Assembly (NCBI RefSeq): GCF_005771675.1
Contig: NZ_VAJM01000002.1
Span: 248,001-312,000, forward strand
Length of the DNA: 64,000 nt
Origin: Hymenobacter jeollabukensis
GTDB lineage: Bacteria > Bacteroidota > Bacteroidia > Cytophagales > Hymenobacteraceae
Direction of reading: 5' to 3'
Part shown: positions 52,461-62,913 of the stretch, piece by piece
Position numbering within the stretch: position 1 is the first letter of the stretch
How the letters are laid out: every line of letters starts with the position of its first letter
The notes under the pieces: model-generated
What the model was told of the DNA's origin: nothing
Databases searched by the model: none
What the model saw: only the letters and a program-made list of their open reading frames with translations
Made by a program: the position numbers and the translations under genes

Positions 52461-53636
52461 TTACCCCGTAATAATGTGCGGCACGAACTCCGAGAGGTTG
52501 GTGATGATGCCCTCGGCGCGGCGGAAACTGATGGCGCAGGCCTCGCCGGCCCAGAAGACGCCGGCCTGGTAGCGGCGGCCCTGCGCGTCGACGGGGAAGT
52601 CAATCCACTGCTGGCGCACCTGGGGCTGCTCGGCGAAGTCGCCGGCTTCGGCGTGCTTTTCCAGGCCGTACTCCATTTCGGTTAGGTTCTGGCCCTCGCG
52701 GCCAAACAGCGGCTTGCGCACGTAGTGGCCCACGAGGTCGTCTAGGCGGGCTTCCACCAGCAGCGGGTGGTGCGGAAACACCTCCCACAGCCGCGCCAGC
52801 ATGGCCTTGCTCTGGAACAGCAGCGCGTAGGGCGGATTGGCAATCATCACGTCGCGGCTGAGCAGCAGCTGGGTCAGGTCGTCGGTCAGCTCGGGCTCTT
52901 CCTCGGCCAATAGCTCCCAGGGCACCAACTTGAACACGAAGTCGAAGCGCTGCCACTGGCCGGGGCGCACCTCAGCCCAGGCGCCGCGGTCCTCGCCCAG
53001 CACCGACACCTGCATGGCGTCGACCGGGCAGACGTGGGCGGTGCTGAAGCCGGCGCCGCGGGCCGCTTCGGCCAGTACGGTGCAGTTGGCTTCGTCTTCG
53101 GCGCTGTCGGGTAGGTGCACGAGTAGCAGGTGCGGGGCCAGGTCCTGATTCAACTCCCGCCACTCGCGCAGCTGCAACTCCAAGCCTTCGAAGAGGCCGT
53201 TGGCCTGCTGCTGGTCCTCGGGGCGGCCGGCGGCCATCAGGCTGGCCCACTGCACCACGGCCGTTTCGGGGATGCTGGTGGCCGTGTCGGCGTTGAACTC
53301 CACCAGCTTGGGGCCGTCGGCGGTGTGGGCCAAGTCGAAGCGGCCGTAGAGGTGCCAGTGCCGCTCGTCGTGCCAGCTGTGGCGCACGGCCGGCCAAAGG
53401 TTCGGCGGGATGCCGAGCTGCTGCAGGAAATGGTCGGGCAGGTCGTCGGGTACGGCCTGCACCAGCATTTCGTAGAGCGTGTCGGCGGCCTGAAGCAGGA
53501 CCTCGGCCTCGGGCTCCGTCAGCTCCACGGCTTCGGGGGCGAGGTAGGCGGCGCAGGCATCTTCCACGGCCCAGTCCCAGCCCAGGCGGCGGATAGCCGG
53601 TTCGATGTCACCCGAGAGGGGGAGTAAGCGGATCAT
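52461..53636 (-). CDS. Glutathionylspermidine synthase-like ATP-grasp protein (YgiC type)
   Basis: This 391-aa protein matches the preATP-grasp/ATP-grasp family of GspS C-terminal domains and E. coli YgiC/YjfC: RHSWHDERHWHLYGRFDLAHTADGPKLVEFNADTATSIPETAVVQW, then VFKLVPWELLAEEEPE, MIANPPYALLFQSKAMLARLW, and VRKPLFGREGQNLTEMEYG (nucleotide-binding lysine and arginine region). It has no amidase domain, so it is the synthetase-only form with unknown amide-ligase substrate. The upstream co-directional lipoprotein resembles YgiB, the usual partner. Confidence 0.87.
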   Translation of the reverse strand: MIRLLPLSGDIEPAIRRLGWDWAVEDACAAYLAPEAVELTEPEAEVLLQAADTLYEMLVQAVPDDLPDHFLQQLGIPPNLWPAVRHSWHDERHWHLYGRFDLAHTADGPKLVEFNADTATSIPETAVVQWASLMAAGRPEDQQQANGLFEGLELQLREWRELNQDLAPHLLLVHLPDSAEDEANCTVLAEAARGAGFSTAHVCPVDAMQVSVLGEDRGAWAEVRPGQWQRFDFVFKLVPWELLAEEEPELTDDLTQLLLSRDVMIANPPYALLFQSKAMLARLWEVFPHHPLLVEARLDDLVGHYVRKPLFGREGQNLTEMEYGLEKHAEAGDFAEQPQVRQQWIDFPVDAQGRRYQAGVFWAGEACAISFRRAEGIITNLSEFVPHIITG

Positions 53637-53640
53637 TCGG

Positions 53641-53672
53641 TCAATTAAAAATTGAGAATGAAAAATTAAACA
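53641..53672. repeat. AT-rich spacer word repeat next to the YgiC-like start
   Basis: AATTAAAAATTGAGAATG followed by AAAAATTAA lies 4 bases upstream of the YgiC-like ATG on the minus strand. A nearly identical stretch occurs at 63798-63822 after rfbA. Confidence 0.55.
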
Positions 53673-53690
53673 TGGATGCTGAACTGGACA

Positions 53691-53893
53691 CTCAAGAACG
53701 TCATCCTGAGCGCAGCGAAGGACCTTGCTCGAACCCTGCACCGCAGAGGCCTACGAAGTGCAGACGCCAATAAGTAGCAGCCGAAAAGCGCAGCCTCCGA
53801 CTCTCTTATAGCAAAACTTTTGCGGCTTGGACTGCGACGGCGGTGCGGGGTGCGAGGAAGGTCCTTCGCTCTGCTCAGGATGACGTTCTTGAG
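53691..53893. repeat. REPIN-like palindrome type B (copy 8)
   Basis: The left arm (CTCAAGAACGTCATCCTGAG ...) and right arm (... CTCAGGATGACGTTCTTGAG) are reverse complements of about 43 bp with a few mismatches. The inner part resembles copy 6 (CTGCACCGC ... ACGAAGTGC). The arm stem is TCCT/AGGA. It lies between the YgiB-like and YgiC-like genes. Confidence 0.85.
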
Positions 53894-53905
53894 GCCGCCG
53901 ACAAA

Positions 53906-54601
53906 CTACCCCCCAAACCCGCGGAAGCCGCCGCGGCTGCCGAAGCCGCTGCTGCGGCTGCCGCGCGGGGCGGAGCTGCGAAAGGTGCTGCGCGAGCTGG
54001 TGCGCGAGCTGGTGCGCGTAACCGTGGGGCTGGTGCGGATGCCGGCGTTGGCGGCGGTGCGGCTGCCCGCGAAGCCCCGGCCGTAGAAGCCGCGGCCCTC
54101 GTTTTCCCGCTCGCGGTAGATGTTCTGGCGCCAGCCGTTGTTGCGCTGGAAGATGCCGGGGTTGGCGTAGTAGCCGGGGTTGGGCGTTAGCCAGCGCCCG
54201 GCCATGTAGCCGATGCTGCTCCACATGAGCACGTCCATCATACCCGAGTGGCCCACGCGGTTTTCGGGGTAGCGGCGGCTGTAGTCCTGCATCTGCTGCT
54301 GCAGGGCGCGGCCCTGCAGGGTGTCCACCTTGCCGTCGAAGTGGCGCATGATGGCGGCCACCTGCTCCTTGCCGGCCGGGCGCTCGGCCGTGATTTTCCA
54401 CTGGCCGGGCTGCACCTCCGTCATTTCGGTGATGACGCCCTGGCTGTACGACTCCCCGCTGGTTTCGCCGCTCCAGTCGCCCTCATCATTGCGGCGGTCG
54501 GTATTGCAGGCGGGCAGCGCGGCCAGGCCCAGGCTGGCCGCGGCGGTGAGCAGCAGCAGGTTGCGGCGCCATTCGCCGAGACGGTAGAAAGGACGGTTCA
54601 T
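53906..54601 (-). CDS. YgiB-like lipoprotein with Ser/Arg/Gly-rich tail
   Basis: This 231-aa protein has a lipoprotein signal peptide (LLLLTAAASLGLAALPAC). The mid-region contains YPENRVGHSGMMDVLMWSSIGYMAGRWL, and a low-complexity C-terminus (residues about 185-231) is rich in Ser, Arg, Gly and Phe (SRTSSRSTFRSSAPRGSRSS). The tail and position before a YgiC-like ATP-grasp gene resemble E. coli YgiB (DUF1190). Sequence identity cannot be judged here. Its function is unknown. Confidence 0.65.
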   Translation of the reverse strand: MNRPFYRLGEWRRNLLLLTAAASLGLAALPACNTDRRNDEGDWSGETSGESYSQGVITEMTEVQPGQWKITAERPAGKEQVAAIMRHFDGKVDTLQGRALQQQMQDYSRRYPENRVGHSGMMDVLMWSSIGYMAGRWLTPNPGYYANPGIFQRNNGWRQNIYRERENEGRGFYGRGFAGSRTAANAGIRTSPTVTRTSSRTSSRSTFRSSAPRGSRSSGFGSRGGFRGFGG

Positions 54602-54732
54602 AGCAGTGGGAGCGGACTACGGGTGGCTAAAACAGACGGCAGTGGCCGTAAACGTCCACAAAATCCGTCAAATACGAAACGAAGGGCCGCGCAGCTAAAG
54701 CAGCGGCTGCTCAGCACAGCTGCTTCGCGGGC

Positions 54733-55215
54733 CTAAAACCAGGCGGCCATGCGCTGGCACAGCTGCTCCAAGTACTGCTGGTCCGTCTCGTCGAAGTCGT
54801 TGAGTTGGTCGCTGTCCACGTCGAGCACGGCCACCACGGCGCCGTCCTTGAGAATGGGCACCACGATTTCCGATTTCGACAGCGAGCTGCAGGCAATGTG
54901 GCCGGGAAACTGCTCCACGTCGGGCACCAGCAGGGTGCGGGCCTCGGCCCAGGCCGCGCCGCACACGCCCTTGCCGCGCCGGATGCGGGTGCAGGCCACC
55001 GGCCCCTGAAACGGCCCGAGCACCAGCTCCTCGCCCTTCACCACGTACACGCCCACCCAGAAAAACCCGAAAGCTTCCCGGAGCGCGGCCATGGCGTTGG
55101 CCAGGTTGGCCACCTGGTCCGGCTCGCCGGTGGTCAGCGCCTCGATTTGCGGGAGCAGAGTTTGGTATTGCTGGGCTTTGGAAAGCGAGCGGTCAATGAG
55201 CAGGTCTTCGGCCAT
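54733..55215 (-). CDS. Free methionine-(R)-sulfoxide reductase (GAF domain)
   Basis: This 160-aa protein is a single GAF domain with the three cysteines of fRMsr (YebR type): VACTRIRRGKGVCGAAW and PGHIACSSLSKSEIVVPI. The first and second cysteines are 10 apart, and the third lies in the HIAC motif. ILKDGAVVAVLDVDSDQLNDFDETD is the family C-terminus. It reduces free Met-R-sulfoxide with thioredoxin. The start is ATG 55215, which touches an octamer-word hairpin. It lies downstream of ribD in the same direction. Confidence 0.9.
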   Translation of the reverse strand: MAEDLLIDRSLSKAQQYQTLLPQIEALTTGEPDQVANLANAMAALREAFGFFWVGVYVVKGEELVLGPFQGPVACTRIRRGKGVCGAAWAEARTLLVPDVEQFPGHIACSSLSKSEIVVPILKDGAVVAVLDVDSDQLNDFDETDQQYLEQLCQRMAAWF

Positions 55216-55372
55216 TTGGTGAAATGGTGAGGTGGTGAAATGGTGAGTTGACGTTCGGACAACAAAATTAGAGCGAGATGGTGCGAAAGGTGAAGAAGGG
55301 CGCCGCGACGACACTGGCATTCAGTTCGAAAACTCACCACCTCACCACCTCACCACCTCACCGCTCACCCAA
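55216..55372. repeat. Word-hairpin H (GGTGAGGT / GGTGAAAT octamers)
   Basis: The left arm (55217-55250) is four 8-bp words, GGTGAAAT and GGTGAGGT type. The right arm (55331-55370) is the complementary array of CACCACCT words. The arms are 80 bases apart. On the coding (minus) strand the array begins at the ribD stop and ends at the fRMsr ATG. Confidence 0.75.
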
Positions 55373-56432
55373 ACACGAACAGCTCGTCCGGGCCCAGGTC
55401 GTGCTGCTCGCGCAGGCCGGTGAGGCTGAGGGGCGGGGCTACCACGCCGCCCGCCCCGATGCGCACCGTGCGGCTGCGCAGCACCCGGATTTCGTCCCAG
55501 AGGCCCGCTTCCAGCAGCATGGTGTGCAGCGCCGGCCCGCCCTCCACCAGCACCGACTGCACCCGGCGGGCATTGAGGTCGTCGAGGATGGCGGGCAGCA
55601 GGTCCTGCTGGGCTGGCACGGTGACGAAGCTCAGGTTGTCGCGGTCGGGCTGCTCCTTGTTGGTATACACCACCGTGGGCTGCGAGCCATCGAGCAAATG
55701 GTGGGTGGTGGGCAGCGTGAGCGTGCGGTCGATGACGAGGCGCAGCGGGTTGGGCCCGGGCCACTCGCGCACGTTCAGCTGGGGGTTGTCGTTGAGGGCC
55801 GTGCGGGTGCCCACCATAATGGCCTGCTCCTCGGTGCGCCAGCGGTGCACCAGCATCTTGGCCGCCGGCCCGCTGATTGCCACCGGCTGCCCGCCCGGCC
55901 CGGCCACGAACCCGTCGCGCGACTCGGCCCACTTCAGGATGAGGTAGGGGCGGTTGCGCTCCTGCACGGTGAAAAAGCGGCGGTTCAGGCGCCGGCCTTC
56001 GTCGGCCAGCAGCCCGGTGCGTACCCGGATGCCCGCCTCGCGCAGCTTGGCGTAGCCCCGGCCGGCCACCAGCGGGTTGGGGTCGTCGTTGCACACCACC
56101 ACGTCGCGGGCACCGCGGGCAATGAGCAGGTCGGCGCAGGGCGGAGTTTTGCCGAAGTGCGAGCAGGGCTCCAGCGTCACGTACACCCGGCACTGCGCCA
56201 GGTCGATGCCCGGCGGCACGTTATTCAGCGCGTTGACTTCGGCATGAGGGCCGCCGTACCGCTCGTGCCAGCCTTCGGCCACCACGCGGCCGTCGGCGTC
56301 GGCCACCACGCAGCCAACCATGGGGTTGGGCCGGGCGGTGTGGGCGCCGAGCAGGGCCAGGTCGAGGGCGCGGCGCATCAGCAGCGCATCGTGGGCGGTG
56401 AAGTCTTCGGGTTCGGGGGTGAGGTCGGGCAT
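55365..56432 (-). CDS. ribD: Bifunctional riboflavin biosynthesis deaminase/reductase
   Basis: This 355-aa protein has an N-terminal deaminase with the zinc motif GGPHAEVNAL and EPCSHFGKTPPCADLL (His, two Cys, catalytic Glu). A C-terminal reductase follows, with WAESRDGFVAGPGGQPVAISG, GTRTALNDNPQLNVR and VLVEGGPALHTMLLEAGLWDEIRVL. Together they convert the GTP-cyclohydrolase product to the ribityl-aminouracil phosphate. The ATG at 56432 is preferred; an in-frame ATG 8 codons earlier exists. A TATATTTG box touches the start region. No FMN riboswitch is seen. Confidence 0.93.
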   Translation of the reverse strand: MPDLTPEPEDFTAHDALLMRRALDLALLGAHTARPNPMVGCVVADADGRVVAEGWHERYGGPHAEVNALNNVPPGIDLAQCRVYVTLEPCSHFGKTPPCADLLIARGARDVVVCNDDPNPLVAGRGYAKLREAGIRVRTGLLADEGRRLNRRFFTVQERNRPYLILKWAESRDGFVAGPGGQPVAISGPAAKMLVHRWRTEEQAIMVGTRTALNDNPQLNVREWPGPNPLRLVIDRTLTLPTTHHLLDGSQPTVVYTNKEQPDRDNLSFVTVPAQQDLLPAILDDLNARRVQSVLVEGGPALHTMLLEAGLWDEIRVLRSRTVRIGAGGVVAPPLSLTGLREQHDLGPDELFVFG

Positions 56433-56465
56433 GGCCAAATATAGAGAGGGGCGCACATGCCCGCG

Positions 56466-56473
56466 TACCTTTG
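56466..56473 (+). promoter_or_regulatory. -7 box giving a nearly leaderless prmC transcript
   Basis: TACCTTTG ends 6 bases before the prmC ATG (56480), so transcription would start at or next to the start codon. Confidence 0.55.
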
Positions 56474-56479
56474 CCCCTC

Positions 56480-57370
56480 ATGACCATCCGCCAGCTCACC
56501 GACCAGCTCACCCAGGACCTGCAGGCCGCGTACCCCGCGCCCGAAGCCGCCAGCATGGCCTTCCGGCTCGTGGAGCACCTGCTCGAACTCGATCCGCTGC
56601 AGCGCCGCCTGCGCGCCGCCGAGTCCGTGCCCGAAACCGCGCAGCAGCAAGCCGCCGCCTGGCTGCCGCGGCTGCTGCGCCACGAGCCGCTGCAGTACGT
56701 GCTGGGCTCGGCGCCGTTTCTGGATATGGACCTGCTGGTGACGCCCGCCACGCTCATTCCGCGCCCCGAAACCGAGGAGCTGGTGCAGCTGATAACCCAG
56801 GAGCAGCGCGGCCGCCGCAACCTGCGCATCCTCGACGTGGGCACCGGCTCGGGCTGCATTCCGCTGGCGCTGGCCCGGGCGCTGCCCGTCAGCCAGGTCT
56901 GGGGGCTTGATTTCTCCGCCGAGGCCCTGGCCGTGGCCCGGCAAAATGGGCAGCAGTATGCCCCGCAGGTGCAGTGGCTGCAGGCCGATATTCTGATCGA
57001 TCAGCCGCCGGGCATTGCCGCCGCTTCGCTCGACGTGCTGGTGAGCAACCCGCCCTACGTGCGCGAGTCGGAGCAGGAGCAGATGCGCGCCAACGTGCTC
57101 GACTTCGAGCCCCACTCGGCCCTGTTCGTGCCCGATACCGATCCGCTCGTCTTCTACCGCCGCCTGGCCGCGCTGGGAACTGAGCTGCTGGCGCCCGGCG
57201 GGGCTATCTATTTCGAAATCAACGAGGCGCTGCCCGCCGAAACCCTGCTGCTGCTCACCGGGCGCGGCTACCGGCAGACCCGCTGGCTGCCCGACCTGAG
57301 CGGCCGGCCGCGCATGGTGCGCGCCACCTGGCCCGGGCGTAGTGCTGCGGTGCAAGCCGATGACGTCTAA
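56480..57370 (+). CDS. prmC: Peptide chain release factor N5-glutamine methyltransferase
   Basis: This 296-aa protein methylates the Gln of the GGQ motif in RF1/RF2. The N-terminal helical domain has RHEPLQYVLGSAPFLDMDLLVTPATLIPRPETEELV, the PrmC/HemK signature. The SAM fold has ILDVGTGSGCIPLALA, and the catalytic motif is VSNPPYV. GPROP-like PGGAIYFEIN follows. The ATG at 56480 is preferred over the in-frame TTG three codons upstream, because the TACCTTTG box overlaps that TTG. It is divergent from ribD, 47 bases apart. Confidence 0.94.
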   Translation: MTIRQLTDQLTQDLQAAYPAPEAASMAFRLVEHLLELDPLQRRLRAAESVPETAQQQAAAWLPRLLRHEPLQYVLGSAPFLDMDLLVTPATLIPRPETEELVQLITQEQRGRRNLRILDVGTGSGCIPLALARALPVSQVWGLDFSAEALAVARQNGQQYAPQVQWLQADILIDQPPGIAAASLDVLVSNPPYVRESEQEQMRANVLDFEPHSALFVPDTDPLVFYRRLAALGTELLAPGGAIYFEINEALPAETLLLLTGRGYRQTRWLPDLSGRPRMVRATWPGRSAAVQADDV

Positions 57371-57381
57371 GTGAAAAGGCC

Positions 57382-57389
57382 TACCTTTG
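57382..57389 (+). promoter_or_regulatory. -7 box upstream of the polysaccharide precursor genes
   Basis: TACCTTTG lies 34 bases before the ATG of the acetyltransferase gene and 12 bases after the prmC stop. It could drive the nucleotide-sugar cluster. No clear -33 TTTG. Confidence 0.5.
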
Positions 57390-57423
57390 CCCGCCGAAAA
57401 GGTTCGCCCGTTTTCCCCTTCTT

Positions 57424-58029
57424 ATGCCCAAGAAAGCCCCTGAGTACTTTGCGCATCCCACCGCCGTCCTCGACGAGGGGTGCCGCATCGGTGCTGGTAC
57501 GCGCATCTGGCACTTTTGCCACATCAGCGCCGGGGCCGAAATCGGGGAAGACTGCACGCTCGGCCAGAACGTATTCGTGGCCGATGACGTACGCTTGGGC
57601 CGCAACGTGAAAGTGCAGAACAACGTGAGCCTCTACACCGGCGTCGAGTGCGCCGATGACGTGTTCATCGGTCCCTCGGCCGTGTTTACCAACGTCGTCA
57701 ACCCCCGCGCCGCCGTGGTGCGCCGCCACGAGTACCAGCCTACCCGGCTGGGCCGGGGCGTGAGCATCGGGGCCAACGCCACCATCGTCTGCGGCCTGAC
57801 CCTGGGCGAGTACGCCTTCGTGGGCGCCGGCGCGGTGGTGACCAAGGACGTGCCGGCCTACGCCCTCGTCTTCGGCAACCCGGCCAAGCGCCGCGGCTGG
57901 ATGAGCCGCCTCGGCCACACCCTGCAGTTCGACGCCCACGGCTACGCCAGCTGCCCCGAAAGCGGCGAGGTGTACAGCCTCGGGCGCAGCGGCACCCTTA
58001 CCTGTATTACTCCTGACTCCAACGCGTAA
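57424..58029 (+). CDS. WbpD-like sugar-nucleotide N-acetyltransferase
   Basis: This 201-aa left-handed beta-helix protein is built from hexapeptide repeats (IGAGTRIWHFCHISAGAEIGEDCTLGQNVFV ... IGANATIVCGLTLGEYAFVGAGAVVTKDVPAYALVFGNPAKRRGWM). The IWHFCHI segment is typical of WbpD/WlbB enzymes, which acetylate the 3-amino group of UDP-2-acetamido-3-amino-glucuronate. The partner enzymes WbpB and WbpE are not in the window, so the exact substrate is inferred. The dehydrogenase gene starts 16 bases downstream. Confidence 0.85.
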   Translation: MPKKAPEYFAHPTAVLDEGCRIGAGTRIWHFCHISAGAEIGEDCTLGQNVFVADDVRLGRNVKVQNNVSLYTGVECADDVFIGPSAVFTNVVNPRAAVVRRHEYQPTRLGRGVSIGANATIVCGLTLGEYAFVGAGAVVTKDVPAYALVFGNPAKRRGWMSRLGHTLQFDAHGYASCPESGEVYSLGRSGTLTCITPDSNA

Positions 58030-58045
58030 CCAAACGCAACCACCA

Positions 58046-59347
<1,302 letters not shown>

Positions 59348-59351
59348 TCTT

Positions 59352-59460
59352 TTTTAATGTGCAGAATGTGGGAAGTGTGAATGATGTGTAAAGGCCGTTC
59401 CGACGGTCACGCAGCAACTCATTTCTCATATTTCTCACATTCATCACATTACGCACATTA
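59352..59460. repeat. Word-hairpin D (AATGTG words)
   Basis: The left arm (59355-59388; AATGTGCAG, AATGTGGG, AAGTGTG, AATGATGTG) and the right arm (59414-59460, complementary CACATT words) pair imperfectly, best at the ends (TAATGTGC with GCACATTA). The right arm ends directly at the galE ATG. Confidence 0.65.
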
Positions 59461-60483
59461 ATGAAAAAGATTCTCGTTACGGGTGGGGCGGGCTACATCG
59501 GCTCGCACACGGTGGTGGCCCTGCAGGAGGCCGGTTTTCAGCCGGTTATCGTCGACGACTTCTCCAACTCCCGCGAGTCGGTGCTGGAGGGGCTGCGCGC
59601 CATCCTGGGCCTCGACGTGCCGGTGCACCGCGTCGACTGCAACGACAAGGCGGCGTTCCGCGGCGTATTTGAGGCGGAAGGCGAAGTGGCCGGCGTGATT
59701 CACTTCGCGGCCTTCAAGGCGGTGGGCGAATCGGTGCAGAAGCCGCTGGCCTACTTTCAGAACAACGTCGGCTCGCTGCTGGTGCTGCTGGAGCTGATGC
59801 AGGAATTCGGGGTGAAAAACCTGGTGTTTTCGTCGTCGTGCACCGTGTACGGCGTGCCCGATGCGCTGCCGGTGACCGAAGAAACGCCCACCAAGCCCGC
59901 CAGCTCGCCCTACGGCCGCACCAAGCAGATGTGCGAAGACATCCTGCGCGACCTGTCGCAGGCGCCGGGCAACGACATCAAGAGCATCCTGCTGCGCTAC
60001 TTCAACCCCATCGGGGCCCATCCTTCGGGCAAGATCGGAGAGCTGCCGCTGGGCGTACCCAACAACCTGGTGCCCTTCGTGACGCAGACCGCCGCCGGCT
60101 GGCGCGAGGAGCTGACCGTGTACGGCACCGACTACGACACCCCCGACGGCTCCTGCGTCCGCGACTACATCTACGTGGGCGACCTAGCCCGCGCGCACGT
60201 GGTAGCGGTGCAGCGCCAGCTCGACGGCAAAGCCGCCGACGTGGAAACTTTCAACGTGGGCACCGGCCAGGGCAACACTGTGCTGGAAGTGGTGAAGACC
60301 TTCGAGAAAGTGACCGGGCAGCCGCTGCGCTACCGCACCGGTCCGCGCCGCGCCGGCGACGTGCCCGCCATCTACGCCGACGCTACCCGCGCCGCCGAGG
60401 TGCTGGGCTTCCGCACCGAAGTTGGCCTGGAAGAAGCCTTGGCCACCGCCTGGCGCTGGCAGCAGAATTTGAAAAATGAGTAA
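59461..60483 (+). CDS. galE: UDP-glucose 4-epimerase
   Basis: This 340-aa SDR enzyme interconverts UDP-glucose and UDP-galactose (or the N-acetyl forms). NAD motif VTGGAGYIGSH, then FAAFKAVGESVQKPLAYFQNNVGSLLVLLELM, catalytic Ser in FSSSCTVYG and YxxxK in SPYGRTKQMCE. It ends with the GalE-type tail YVGDLARAHVVAV ... GTGQGNTVLEVVKTFEKVTGQPLRYRTGPRRAGDVPAIYAD. The start codon directly follows word-hairpin D. Confidence 0.94.
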   Translation: MKKILVTGGAGYIGSHTVVALQEAGFQPVIVDDFSNSRESVLEGLRAILGLDVPVHRVDCNDKAAFRGVFEAEGEVAGVIHFAAFKAVGESVQKPLAYFQNNVGSLLVLLELMQEFGVKNLVFSSSCTVYGVPDALPVTEETPTKPASSPYGRTKQMCEDILRDLSQAPGNDIKSILLRYFNPIGAHPSGKIGELPLGVPNNLVPFVTQTAAGWREELTVYGTDYDTPDGSCVRDYIYVGDLARAHVVAVQRQLDGKAADVETFNVGTGQGNTVLEVVKTFEKVTGQPLRYRTGPRRAGDVPAIYADATRAAEVLGFRTEVGLEEALATAWRWQQNLKNE

Positions 60484-60558
60484 ATGAGAAGCGGAGCGAA
60501 GGAGCAGCTTCCCCCTGCCTTCGCGCATGTACTCATCTACCCATCTACTCATCTACCC
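60478..60558. repeat. Word-hairpin E (ACTCATCT octamers)
   Basis: The right arm (60530-60557) is ACTCATCT, ACCCATCT, ACTCATCT, ACC. It pairs loosely with GAGTAAATGAG at the galE stop. A tighter inner stem, GCGAAGG/CCTTCGC, closes the loop. The rfbB ATG starts 3 bases after the array. Confidence 0.6.
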
Positions 60559-60560
60559 TC

Positions 60561-61619
60561 ATGAAAAAAATCCTTATCACCGGCGGTGCCGGCTTCATCG
60601 GGTCGCACGTGGTGCGCCTGTTCGTGACCAAGTACCCCGAGTACCAGATCCTGAACCTGGACGCGCTGACCTACGCGGGCAACCTGGAAAACTTGCGCGA
60701 CATCGAAGCGGCCCCGAACTACCGCTTCATAAAGGGCGACCTGACCGATCAGGCTTTCGTCGACCAGCTGTTCGCCACCGAGGAGCCCGACGCGGTGATT
60801 CACCTCGCGGCCGAGTCGCACGTGGACCGCTCGATTACCGATCCGCTGGCTTTCGTGAAGACCAACGTGCTGGGCACGGTGCACCTGCTGAACGCGGCTC
60901 GCAACCTGTGGCAGCCCAAGGGCTACGAGGGCCACGTGTTCTACCACGTGAGCACCGACGAGGTGTACGGCTCCCTGGACATGGGCACCGACATGTTCAC
61001 CGAAACCACGCCCTACGACCCCCGTTCGCCCTATTCGGCCTCCAAAGCGTCGTCGGACCACTTCGTGCGGGCCTGGTACCACACCTACCACATGCCGGTG
61101 AAGGTGTCGAACTGCTCCAACAACTACGGCCCCAACCACTTTCCCGAGAAGCTCATCCCGCTGGCCCTGCACCGCATCCAGAACGGGGAGCCGATTCCGG
61201 TGTACGGCAAGGGCGAAAACGTGCGCGACTGGCTGTTCGTGAAAGACCACGCCACGGCCATCGACGCGGTGTTCCACAACGGTAAATTGGGCGAGACATA
61301 CAACATCGGCGGGGTGAACGAGTGGAAGAACATCGACCTGATTCACCTGCTCTGCGACGTGATGGACGAGAAGACCGGCAAGCCCCAGGGCACCTCGCGC
61401 CAGCTCATCAAGTTCGTAACGGACCGCGCCGGCCACGACCTGCGCTACGCCATCGACTCCTCGAAAATCATGAACGAGCTGGGCTGGAAGCCCTCCGTGA
61501 CCTTCGAGCAGGGCCTGCGCCAGACCGTGGACTGGTACTTCGACAACCAGGAATGGCTGCAGAACGTGACCAGCGGCCACTACCAGGACTACTACCGCCA
61601 GCAATATTCAGCGCGCTAA
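60561..61619 (+). CDS. rfbB: dTDP-glucose 4,6-dehydratase
   Basis: This 352-aa SDR enzyme makes dTDP-4-keto-6-deoxyglucose, the entry to rhamnose and other deoxysugars. It has ITGGAGFIGSHVVRLFV, HLAAESHVDRSITDPLAFVKTNVLGTVHLL, HVSTDEVYGSL (Thr, Asp, Glu), SPYSASKASSDHFVRAWYHTY (YxxxK), and NNYGPNHFPEKLIPLAL. This is the RmlB signature order. Its last codons and stop form the left half of a 19-bp perfect-type inverted repeat. RfbA, which supplies the substrate, is two genes downstream; rfbC and rfbD are not in the window. Confidence 0.95.
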   Translation: MKKILITGGAGFIGSHVVRLFVTKYPEYQILNLDALTYAGNLENLRDIEAAPNYRFIKGDLTDQAFVDQLFATEEPDAVIHLAAESHVDRSITDPLAFVKTNVLGTVHLLNAARNLWQPKGYEGHVFYHVSTDEVYGSLDMGTDMFTETTPYDPRSPYSASKASSDHFVRAWYHTYHMPVKVSNCSNNYGPNHFPEKLIPLALHRIQNGEPIPVYGKGENVRDWLFVKDHATAIDAVFHNGKLGETYNIGGVNEWKNIDLIHLLCDVMDEKTGKPQGTSRQLIKFVTDRAGHDLRYAIDSSKIMNELGWKPSVTFEQGLRQTVDWYFDNQEWLQNVTSGHYQDYYRQQYSAR

Positions 61620-61639
61620 GGCGCGTTGAATATTGCTGG
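61598..61639 (+). terminator. Hairpin enclosing the rfbB stop codon
   Basis: CCAGCAATATTCAGCGCGC (61598-61616) pairs with GCGCGTTGAATATTGCTGG (61621-61639). The TAA stop (61617-61619) lies in the 4-base loop. No T-run follows, so it is a structured 3' end rather than a classical terminator. Confidence 0.7.
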
Positions 61640-61640
61640 C

Positions 61641-61733
61641 AATTCTGAATTATGAATTCTGAATTATGAATTGCTCTGAACAATGGTGAGGATCAAGCCA
61701 TAATTCAGAATTCATAATTCATAATTCAGAATT
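61641..61733. repeat. Word-hairpin F (AATTCTG / AATTATG heptamers)
   Basis: The left arm (61641-61672) is exact heptamers AATTCTG, AATTATG, AATTCTG, AATTATG, AATT. The right arm (61699-61733) is the complementary array. The epimerase ATG starts 7 bases after it. It directly follows the hairpin at the rfbB stop. Confidence 0.85.
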
Positions 61734-61740
61734 ACACCAG

Positions 61741-62748
<1,008 letters not shown>

Positions 62749-62764
62749 TAGTAAGAAAATCAGA

Positions 62765-62881
62765 CCGTCATGTCGAGCTTGTCGAGACATCTCGCGTGCT
62801 GACGCCAGGTAGTAGCCTCAAGCCGGGAATAACTATCTGACTTAACACGCGAGATGTCTCGACTTCGCTCGACATGACGTT
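62765..62881. repeat. REPIN-like palindrome (copy 9)
   Basis: The left arm CCGTCATGTCGAGCTTGTCG continues to CTCGCGTGCTGA. The right arm is its near complement ending GCTCGACATGACGT. Both arms have the ATGTC/GACAT stem but different loops (GAGCTTGTCGA and GAGCGAAGTCGA). It lies between the epimerase and rfbA. Confidence 0.88.
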
Positions 62882-62913
62882 CTTTTGTAGCAGCAATTCA
62901 TAACTCTTTCCCC

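Noticed and set aside
56400-56480. FMN riboswitch for ribD
   Set aside because: The spacer to prmC is only 47 bases, too short for the aptamer, and its conserved elements are absent.
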